20,413 bases of DNA from Litorisediminicola beolgyonensis. GTDB lineage: Bacteria > Pseudomonadota > Alphaproteobacteria > Rhodobacterales > Rhodobacteraceae. Position numbers and translations under genes: made by a program. The number at the start of each line of letters is the position of its first letter. The stretch's first letter is position 1. The notes under the pieces are model-generated. The model was not told the DNA's origin, searched no databases, and saw only the letters and a program-made list of their open reading frames with translations. Positions 14,912 to 20,413 of the stretch are shown one piece after another. The stretch covers positions 1 to 20,413 of the forward strand of contig NZ_JBHTMU010000054.1 of the NCBI RefSeq assembly GCF_042679605.1, in the 5' to 3' direction.

Positions 14912-16175
14912 GATGGACCGGGGAGCGCTGATGGCGCTCCCCTACATGTTCTCGTTCTGGGCGATGCCGCATCAATGGCCGCCCGAGGGCGAATGGCGCA
15001 CTTGGGTGATCCTCGGTGGGCGCGGCGCGGGCAAGACACGCGCGGGCTCGGAATGGGTGCGCGCGCAGGTCGAGGGATCGCGTCCGCGCGACCCCGGCAC
15101 GTGCCGCCGCGTGGCGCTGGTGGGCGAGACCTTCGACCAGGTGCGCGAGGTGATGGTGTTCGGCGAGAGCGGCATCCTTGCCTGTTCGCCGCCCGACCGC
15201 CGTCCGGTCTGGCAGGCGACGCGGCGCTGCCTGGTCTGGCCGAACGGCGCCGAAGCGATGGCCTTTACAGCGCAGGAGCCCGAGGCGCTGCGCGGGCCGC
15301 AGTTCGACTGCGCCTGGGCCGATGAGCTGGCGAAATGGAAAAAGGCACAGGAGACCTGGGACATGCTGCAATTCGCGCTGCGGCTCGGGGCCGCGCCCCG
15401 GGTCTGCGTGACAACGACGCCGCGCACGACCGGCCTGATGAAGCGGCTGATCGAGCAGGGCTCGACCGTGCTGACCCACGGCGCGACCTCGGTCAACGCC
15501 GCCAATCTCGCCGCCTCTTACATGACCGAGGTGACCGAGCGCTACGGCGGCACGACGCTTGGGCGGCAGGAGCTCGACGGGCTTTTCATCGAGGATATCG
15601 ACGGCGCGCTCTGGACCCATGCGATGCTCGACGCGGCGCGCATCGAGGAGGTGCCGGAGTGTTCGCGCATCGTGGTGGCGGTCGATCCGCCCGCGACGAG
15701 CGGCGCCAAGAGCGATCTCTGCGGGATCGTGGTCGCGGGCCGGATCGCCGGGAGCGAGCGGCTTGCGGTCTTGCAGGATGCCAGCCTCAAGCAGGCGAGT
15801 CCCAACCAGTGGTGCGAGGCGGTCCTGCGGGTGCGCGAGAACTGGGGCGCGTCGCGGATCGTGGTGGAGACGAACCAGGGCGGCGACATGGTCGCGGGCA
15901 TGCTGCGCTCCATCGACCCTTACGCCCCGGTTTCGGGCGTCCGGGCGAGCCAGTCGAAAGGCGCCCGGGCCGAGCCGGTGGCGCTGCTCTACGAGCGCGG
16001 GCAGGTGGCGCATGTCGCGGGCCTAGACGAGCTCGAGGCGCAGATGTGCCTGATGACCGCCTGCGGCTACGAGGGGCAGGGCTCGCCCGACCGGCTGGAT
16101 GCGCTGGTCTGGGCGCTCCACGCGCTGACGAGCGGCGGGCGGGGCAGCGGTCCGAGCCTGCGCGCGGTGGGGTGA
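14814..16175 (+). CDS. GTA large terminase TerL (g2)
   Basis: This is the packaging motor that cuts DNA and pumps it into the GTA capsid. The 453 residues contain an N-terminal ATPase with Walker A GGRGAGKT (68-75), Walker B ending CAWADE (D170, E171) and the coupling motif TTTPR (200-204). The C-terminal RNase H-like nuclease has acidic residues D291 in VAVDPP, E352 in VVETNQGGD and D429 in SPDRLDALVWAL. The segment LPYMFSFWAMPHQWPPEG (42-59) is typical of GTA and related phage terminases. The start is uncertain: ATG 14814 overlaps g1 by 98 bases, while ATG 14913 would begin right after the g1 stop and give 420 residues. I prefer 14814 because ADAAELEKALDEM looks like family sequence. The portal gene follows after 87 bases. 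Confidence 0.95.
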   Translation: MDTPSTWRRPEKRSVAASIACADAAELEKALDEMDRGALMALPYMFSFWAMPHQWPPEGEWRTWVILGGRGAGKTRAGSEWVRAQVEGSRPRDPGTCRRVALVGETFDQVREVMVFGESGILACSPPDRRPVWQATRRCLVWPNGAEAMAFTAQEPEALRGPQFDCAWADELAKWKKAQETWDMLQFALRLGAAPRVCVTTTPRTTGLMKRLIEQGSTVLTHGATSVNAANLAASYMTEVTERYGGTTLGRQELDGLFIEDIDGALWTHAMLDAARIEEVPECSRIVVAVDPPATSGAKSDLCGIVVAGRIAGSERLAVLQDASLKQASPNQWCEAVLRVRENWGASRIVVETNQGGDMVAGMLRSIDPYAPVSGVRASQSKGARAEPVALLYERGQVAHVAGLDELEAQMCLMTACGYEGQGSPDRLDALVWALHALTSGGRGSGPSLRAVG

Positions 16176-16262
16176 ACGCATCTTAACGAAGACCCTCTAG
16201 AACGGCTTTCAACGACGGGGCGCGGGTTAGGGCCCTCGGGACAATCAAGGAGCGAGAGCGGC

Positions 16263-17441
16263 ATGTTTCACCTCTTCCGGCAGACCGAGACCGAGACCGC
16301 GGTGGCGCCCGAGGCCAAGGCCAGCGCCACCGGTCCGGCCGTGGCGCGCGCCAGCGCGGGCCGCATCGCCTGGTCGCCGCGCGACACCGTTTCGCTGACG
16401 CGGCAGGGGTTCGCGGGCAACCCGGTGGTGTTCCGCGCGGTCAAGCTGATCGCCGAGGCCGCCGCGGCGCTGCCTCTGGTCCTGCAGGATGCCGAGCGTC
16501 GCTTCGAGGCGCATCCGGTGCTGGCGCTCCTGGCGCGCCCGAACGAGGGGCAGGGCCGCGCCGAGCTGATGGAGGCGCTCTACGGCCAGCTTCTCCTGTC
16601 GGGCGACGGCTATCTCGAGGCGGTCTCGGACGGGGCCGAGGTCCGCGAGCTGCACGTTCTGCGCTCGGACCGGATGCGGCTGGTGCCCGGGGCGGATGGC
16701 TGGCCGGTGGCCTATGAGTACAGTGTCGGCGGGGCCACCCATCGCTTCGATGTGAGCGGTGCGCAGAAGCCCGTCTGTCATATCCGCAACTTCCACCCGC
16801 AGGACGACCATTACGGCTTCTCGCCGATGCAGGCCGCGGCGGCGGCGATGGATGTGCACAACGCCGCCTCGCGCTGGTCGAAGGGGCTTCTCGACAACGC
16901 CGCGCGTCCTTCGGGCGCGATCATCTATGGCGGGCCGGACGGGCAGTCGCAGCTGACGCCCGAGCAATACGACCGGCTCCAGGCCGAGATCGAGGGCTAC
17001 CACCAGGGCGCGCGCAATGCCGGTCGGCCGATGCTTCTCGAAGGCGGGCTCGACTGGCGGCCGATGGGGTTCTCTCCGGCCGACATGGAGTTCCAGAAGA
17101 CGAAAGAGGCGGCGGCGCGCGAGATCGCGGTGGCCTTCGGGGTGCCGCCGATGCTTCTGGGCATCCCCGGCGAGGCGACCTTCGCCAATTACCAGGAGGC
17201 GCATCGGGCGTTCTACCGGCTGACGGTCCTGCCGCTGGCCACGCGCGTGGCCGCGCGGCTCGCGGCCTGGCTCTCGGCGGGAACGGGCGAGGCGCTGGTC
17301 CTGAAGCCCGATCTCGACCAGGTGCCGGCGCTCGCAGCCGAACGCGACGCGCAATGGGCGCGGGTGGCGGGGGCGGAGTTCCTGAGCCAGGCCGAGAAGC
17401 GTGCGCTCCTGGGGCTGCCCGCGCTGGCGGATGGAGAGTGA
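16263..17441 (+). CDS. GTA portal protein (g3), HK97-type
   Basis: The portal is the dodecameric ring at the capsid vertex through which the terminase loads DNA. The 392-residue product fits the phage portal family in length and motifs: GNPVVFRAVKLIAEAAAALP near the N-terminus, the LLSGDGYLE segment, HIRNFHPQDDHYGFSPMQAA in the middle, and LGIPGEATFANYQEAHRAFY toward the C-terminus. ATG 16263 has AAGGAG (16247-16252) ten bases upstream. The 87-base gap after the terminase holds no gene. The 3' end contains GGAG, which serves as the ribosome-binding site for the next gene, whose ATG starts one base after the portal TGA, so the two are translationally linked. It corresponds to R. capsulatus orfg3. 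Confidence 0.95.
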   Translation: MFHLFRQTETETAVAPEAKASATGPAVARASAGRIAWSPRDTVSLTRQGFAGNPVVFRAVKLIAEAAAALPLVLQDAERRFEAHPVLALLARPNEGQGRAELMEALYGQLLLSGDGYLEAVSDGAEVRELHVLRSDRMRLVPGADGWPVAYEYSVGGATHRFDVSGAQKPVCHIRNFHPQDDHYGFSPMQAAAAAMDVHNAASRWSKGLLDNAARPSGAIIYGGPDGQSQLTPEQYDRLQAEIEGYHQGARNAGRPMLLEGGLDWRPMGFSPADMEFQKTKEAAAREIAVAFGVPPMLLGIPGEATFANYQEAHRAFYRLTVLPLATRVAARLAAWLSAGTGEALVLKPDLDQVPALAAERDAQWARVAGAEFLSQAEKRALLGLPALADGE

Positions 17442-17442
17442 G

Positions 17443-17658
17443 ATGCGCACGCGCGAGGCCTTCGATTGCGCGCCGGGCTTGCGGCTCAGCGCCCATGAGC
17501 GGCTCTCGGAGCTGCAGTTCGACCAGCTGGGCCAGAGGCTCGACCGGATCGAGGCGCTGATCGAGCGGATGGAGCGGCGGCTGTGGCTGACGGTTTACGG
17601 CGTGGTCGCGGTGATCCTGGCGCAGGCGGTGCAGGGGTTTCTCGCGGTCGGTCCCTGA
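17443..17658 (+). CDS. GTA small membrane protein (g3.5)
   Basis: This 71-residue protein sits between portal and protease, at the position of R. capsulatus g3.5 (rcc01685, assigned to GTA head formation). The N-terminal two-thirds is a heptad-like amphipathic helix (LSAHERLSELQFDQLGQRLD, then RIEALIERMERR). The C-terminus is one membrane-spanning helix (LWLTVYGVVAVILAQAVQGF). I chose ATG 17443 because GGAG (17433-17436) lies six bases before it; ATG 17431 would overlap the portal gene by 11 bases and has no such site. The layout suggests a coiled-coil protein anchored in the inner membrane by its tail. Its function is otherwise unknown. Confidence 0.85.
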   Translation: MRTREAFDCAPGLRLSAHERLSELQFDQLGQRLDRIEALIERMERRLWLTVYGVVAVILAQAVQGFLAVGP

Positions 17659-17663
17659 GGGGC

Positions 17664-17707
17664 CGAAAAACGAAGCGTTTTTCGCGCGCTTTCCGGTTCG
17701 GAAAGCG
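17664..17707 (+). repeat. Two tandem perfect 9-bp hairpins between g3.5 and g4
   Basis: CGAAAAACG (17664-17672) pairs with CGTTTTTCG (17676-17684) around AAG. Two bases later, CGCTTTCCG (17687-17695) pairs with CGGAAAGCG (17699-17707) around GTT. Both stems are perfect with three-base loops. The first starts six bases after the g3.5 stop; the second ends 17 bases before the g4 ribosome-binding site. No T-run follows, so read-through into g4 is expected, perhaps with RNase processing or partial attenuation. Confidence 0.75.
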
Positions 17708-17735
17708 GCGCCCGGCGACGGAGATAGGAGAGACG

Positions 17736-18281
17736 ATGGATCTGGAGCACAAGTTCTGCCGACTGGACGGCGCGGGCGTGACCGTCACCGACGAGGCCGG
17801 GATCGAAGGCTATGCCTCGCTCTTCGGCGAGACCGACCAGGGCGGCGACGCGGTGGCGCCGGGCGCCTATGCCGCATCGCTCGCCCGGCTCACGGGCGGC
17901 GGCCGCTCGGTCAAGCTCCTCTGGCAGCACGACCCCGCCCAGCCCATCGGCGTCTGGGACGAGATCCGCGAGGATGCGCGGGGTCTCTTCGTCCGCGGGC
18001 GTCTTCTGCCGGGCGTCGCCCGCGCATGCGAGGCGCTGGAGCTCCTGCGCGCGGGCGCCATCGACGGGCTGTCGATCGGCTACCGCACGCGGCGCGCCCG
18101 GAAGACCGAGGGCGGCGGGCGGCTCCTGACCGAACTGGAGCTCTGGGAGGTCTCTCTCGTGACCTTCCCGATGCTCTCCAGTGCCCGGGTCGCGGCCAAG
18201 GGGGACGACCCCGAGACCGCCGCCTGGCGCGGCATGGCGCAGGCGCTCGGCGCGCTGCGCCGCGAGATGGCGGGCGGCTGA
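17736..18281 (+). CDS. GTA prohead protease (g4), HK97 family
   Basis: This serine protease trims the N-terminal scaffold domain of the capsid protein during procapsid maturation. The 181-residue product has the family pattern: EGYASLFGETDQGGDAV near the start, the catalytic histidine H65 in LLWQHDPAQPIG, the catalytic serine S113 in DGLSIGYR, and ELELWEVSLVTFPM (133-146), which contributes the acidic part of the active site. ATG 17736 follows TAGGAG (17725-17730) at five bases. The frame is open upstream to 17583, but that extension only reads g3.5 and the hairpins in another frame. The major capsid gene follows after 33 bases. It corresponds to R. capsulatus orfg4. Confidence 0.95.
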   Translation: MDLEHKFCRLDGAGVTVTDEAGIEGYASLFGETDQGGDAVAPGAYAASLARLTGGGRSVKLLWQHDPAQPIGVWDEIREDARGLFVRGRLLPGVARACEALELLRAGAIDGLSIGYRTRRARKTEGGGRLLTELELWEVSLVTFPMLSSARVAAKGDDPETAAWRGMAQALGALRREMAGG

Positions 18282-18314
18282 CGCGCGCCGGGACGAAGCG
18301 AAGGACATCGACAC

Positions 18315-19499
18315 ATGCAGCAGACCGAGACGCATTCTCGGGCCGGGGAGGATCTGTCCCCGGTCGTCCAGGTGGGCACCGCGATCGCGGGTCTCGTCGA
18401 GGATATCCGGGCCCTCCGGGCCGATCTCTACGAAAAACTTCAGCAACAGGAAGAGCGCGTGACCATGCTTGATCGCAAATCCCAACCGGCCCTCCAGCGG
18501 CCCGCCCTGTCCACCGCGGTCGATCGCGACGCGCCCCATCGCGCGGCCTTCGACGCCTATCTGCGCCACGGCGACGATGACGGCCTGCGCGGTCTCGAGC
18601 TCGAAGGCAAGGCGCTGAGCACCGCGGTCAATTCCGATGGCGGCTATCTCGTCGATCCGGCCACCTCCGAGACGGTGCGCGCGACGCTGGCCTCGACCGC
18701 GTCGCTCCGGGCCATCGCCCAGGTCGTGCAGGTCGAGGCGGCAAGCTTCGACGTGCTGATCGACCGCAACGACATCGGCTCGGGCTGGGCCAGCGAGAGC
18801 GGCGCGGCAACCGAGACCGGCACGCCGACCATCGACCGCATCTCGATCCCGCTCCACGAGCTGAACGCGCTGCCGAAGGCGAGCCAGCGGCTGCTCGACG
18901 ACTCGGCCTTCGATGTCGAGGGCTGGCTCGCGGGCCGCATCGCCGACACCTTCTCGCGCGCCGAGGCCGCGGCCTTCGTCAGCGGCGACGGCAATGACAA
19001 GCCGGTGGGCTTCCTGACCCATCCGCAGGTCGATGACGAGATCTGGGAATGGGGCAATCTCGGTTACGTGCCGACCGGCGTGGCCGGGAGCGTGGGCGAC
19101 GGCGATGCGCTGATCGACCTCGTCTATGCGCTGGGCGCGCAGTACCGCGCCAAGGCGAGCTTCGTGATGAACTCGAAGACCGCCGGGGCGCTGCGCAAGC
19201 TCAAGGATGCCGATGGCCGGCATCTCTGGTCCGATGGCCTCGCCGCGGGCGAGCCCGCGCGGCTTCTGGGCTACCCGGTGCTGATCGCCGAGGACATGCC
19301 CGAGATCGGTGACGGCGCCACGCCCATCGCCTTCGGCGATTTCGGCGCGGGCTACACCATCGCCGAGCGCCCGGATCTGCGCGTGCTGCGCGATCCGTTC
19401 TCGTCGAAGCCGCATGTGCTCTTCTACGCGACCAAGCGCGTCGGCGGCGACGTGTCGGATTTCGCGGCGATCAAGCTCTTGCGCACCGCGACGGCCTGA
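18315..19499 (+). CDS. GTA major capsid protein (g5), HK97 fold
   Basis: This is the shell protein of the GTA head. The 394 residues match the R. capsulatus orfg5 class. Residues 1 to about 99 form a helical, charged scaffold (delta) domain, including AIAGLVEDIRALRADLYEKL, that the g4 protease should remove; cleavage probably falls near K99-A100, before ALSTAVNSDGGYLVDP. The rest carries HK97 capsid signatures: GYLVDPATSE, SGWASESGAATET, a long backbone helix SRAEAAAFVSGDGNDKPVGF, and the FGDFGAGYTIAERPDLRVLR segment near the end. ATG 18315 follows AAGGA (18301-18305). A duplicated ALSTAV motif lies at 64-69 and 100-105. Large hairpins follow the stop codon. Confidence 0.97.
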   Translation: MQQTETHSRAGEDLSPVVQVGTAIAGLVEDIRALRADLYEKLQQQEERVTMLDRKSQPALQRPALSTAVDRDAPHRAAFDAYLRHGDDDGLRGLELEGKALSTAVNSDGGYLVDPATSETVRATLASTASLRAIAQVVQVEAASFDVLIDRNDIGSGWASESGAATETGTPTIDRISIPLHELNALPKASQRLLDDSAFDVEGWLAGRIADTFSRAEAAAFVSGDGNDKPVGFLTHPQVDDEIWEWGNLGYVPTGVAGSVGDGDALIDLVYALGAQYRAKASFVMNSKTAGALRKLKDADGRHLWSDGLAAGEPARLLGYPVLIAEDMPEIGDGATPIAFGDFGAGYTIAERPDLRVLRDPFSSKPHVLFYATKRVGGDVSDFAAIKLLRTATA

Positions 19500-19514
19500 C
19501 CGCCGGACTGAGAC

Positions 19515-19612
19515 GGGGGAGAGGGGCGCCCTGCGCACCCCGATCCCCCTTGCCCGGGCGCGCAGGCAGTGAAGCTCGCGTTGCTCTGCTGCTCCTCTCC
19601 GTCCGAGCAACG
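19515..19612 (+). repeat. Large imperfect hairpin and an inverted repeat between g5 and g6
   Basis: GGGGG (19515-19519) and GGGG (19523-19526) pair with CCCC (19538-19541) and CCCCC (19545-19549), with a three-by-three internal loop: nine G-C pairs beginning 15 bases after the capsid stop. Further on, CGTTGCTC (19579-19586) pairs with GAGCAACG (19605-19612) around an 18-base loop. No T-run follows either. They could shield the capsid mRNA end or reduce read-through to g6. Confidence 0.6.
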
Positions 19613-19655
19613 AGAGTGCTGCGCGCCCGATCCGACGACCCGTTTGCGGAGACAG

Positions 19656-20249
19656 ATGATGATCCTGACCGAGGAGACATTCGTGCCCGAAGGGGCGCTG
19701 CCGGTCGACGCGCTCAAGCGGCATTTGCGGCTGGGCACCGGCTTTGACGAGGACGACGTGCAGGACGCGGTGCTGGCCTCGTTCCTGCGCGCCAGCCTCG
19801 CCGCGATCGAGGCGCGCACCGGCAAGGCGCTGATCGCGCGCCGGTTCCTGCTGACCCTTCCGGCCTGGAGCGATCCCTGCGCGCAAGCGCTGCCGCTCGC
19901 GCCGGTCTCCGAGGTGATCTCCGTCACGCGGATCGACCGGTTCGGCGCCGCGACCGAGCTGGCGCTGACCGCGCTGCGGCTCGAGCTCGACGCCCACCGC
20001 CCGCGTCTCGTCGCGCGCAGCGGTCTGCCCGCGCTGGGCGAGGGCGGACGGGCCGAGCTGCGGCTGGTCGCGGGCTATGCCGAGAGCTTCGGCGATCTGC
20101 CCGCCGATCTGGCACAGGCGGTGCTGCTTCTGGCGGCGCATTACTACGAATATCGCGACGAGACCGCGCTCGGGCAGGGATGCATGCCCTTCGGCGTGAC
20201 GGCGCTTCTCCAGCGCTACCGGCAGGTCCGCATGGGGTTCGCGTCATGA
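19656..20249 (+). CDS. GTA head-tail connector protein (g6)
   Basis: This 197-residue protein is related to the phage gp6-like/phiE125 gp8 connector family and matches R. capsulatus orfg6. In that particle it forms the adaptor ring below the portal. Visible family features are ALPVDALKRHLRLGTGFDEDD at the start (connector proteins open with this helix), the IEARTGKALIARRF segment, and LRLVAGYAESFGDLPADLAQAVLLLAAHYYE toward the end, read across two stretches. Two start codons stand side by side (19656 and 19659); GGAG (19648-19651) is four and seven bases away respectively, so the second is possible. The frame is open back to 19569, but those codons are Cys/Arg-rich leader. Its TGA overlaps the ATG of g7. 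Confidence 0.92.
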   Translation: MMILTEETFVPEGALPVDALKRHLRLGTGFDEDDVQDAVLASFLRASLAAIEARTGKALIARRFLLTLPAWSDPCAQALPLAPVSEVISVTRIDRFGAATELALTALRLELDAHRPRLVARSGLPALGEGGRAELRLVAGYAESFGDLPADLAQAVLLLAAHYYEYRDETALGQGCMPFGVTALLQRYRQVRMGFAS

Positions 20250-20413
20250 GCGCGCCGCGGCTGACCCAGGCGCTCGGTCTCGAGACGCCGACGCGCCAGA
20301 GCGACGGCGCGGGCGGGTTCACCGAGGGCTGGCAGGCGCTCGGCACGCTCTGGGCCGAGCTGACGCCGCGCTCGGGCCGCGACGCGAAAAGCCCTGCGGG
20401 CACCATTGCCCGG
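20246..20413 (+). CDS. GTA head-tail adaptor (g7), N-terminal 56 residues (cut by window end)
   Basis: The gene starts at ATG 20246 inside an ATGA overlap with the g6 stop, and stays open to the last base. The 56 visible residues (MSAPRLTQALGLETPTRQSD, then GAGGFTEGWQALGTLWAELT) resemble the phage head-tail joining protein family (Phage_H_T_join) and R. capsulatus orfg7, the head-closure protein. The stop and the C-terminal half lie beyond the window. Translational coupling to g6 through the ATGA overlap is expected. The GTA tail genes (g8 onward) should follow. Confidence 0.88.
   Translation, partial: MSAPRLTQALGLETPTRQSDGAGGFTEGWQALGTLWAELTPRSGRDAKSPAGTIAR

Noticed and set aside
17595..20141. 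848-codon open frame on the minus strand across g4-g6
   Set aside because: It is antisense to three well-identified GTA genes, has Arg/Gln/Gly-rich composition without domains, and such frames are expected when GC-rich third positions remove stop codons on the opposite strand.
1..20413. CRISPR arrays, tRNA/rRNA genes, insertion sequences, defence or toxin-antitoxin systems
   Set aside because: No regularly spaced repeats, tRNA-like cloverleaf, transposase or known defence domain was recognised; the genes account for nearly all of the window.

Overview
The window is a high-GC chromosomal segment of an alphaproteobacterium, almost certainly a member of the Rhodobacterales. Four things point there: the FtsZ C-terminal peptide ending in IPAFLRRQAN, the order ftsZ-lpxC-bamD-recN, an aerobic cobaltochelatase CobT, and a gene transfer agent (GTA) head cluster in the order known from Rhodobacter capsulatus. 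I cannot name the genus. Nothing looks recently acquired: GC content and codon style are alike throughout, including the GTA genes. I saw no tRNA, rRNA, CRISPR array or insertion sequence.

Left part (1-4123, + strand): the 3' end of ftsZ closes with a strong intrinsic terminator. It is followed by lpxC (lipid A synthesis), bamD (outer-membrane protein assembly lipoprotein) and recN (SMC-like DNA repair ATPase). This is a division and envelope housekeeping block.

Middle part (4124-14342): a CLC-family chloride transporter gene (+) faces a minus-strand group of a DUF427 protein, an M24 Xaa-Pro aminopeptidase, cobT and a small exported protein of unknown function. Divergent from these is a YmdB-type metallophosphoesterase gene (+), followed by an SLC13-type permease gene with two RCK_C domains (+). 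The permease gene overlaps by 10 bp, tail to tail, a glutamine amidotransferase-like gene (-). Intergenic gaps carry many perfect hairpins and two copies of a short conserved intergenic motif (near 4208 and 8277).

Right part (14343-20413, + strand): the GTA head module, with small terminase-like g1, large terminase g2, portal g3, small membrane protein g3.5, prohead protease g4, major capsid g5, head-tail connector g6 and the start of head-tail adaptor g7, cut by the window end. Together these encode procapsid assembly, maturation and DNA packaging of a domesticated phage-like particle. Tandem hairpins lie in the g3.5/g4 and g5/g6 gaps, flanking the protease-capsid pair. The GTA is the most remarkable system here, but it is a known one. 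The newer-looking observations are the RNA structures around the capsid genes, a long g1/g2 frame overlap, two mutually exclusive hairpins abutting the ymdB-like start codon, and a CLC protein lacking the canonical proton glutamate and central tyrosine.
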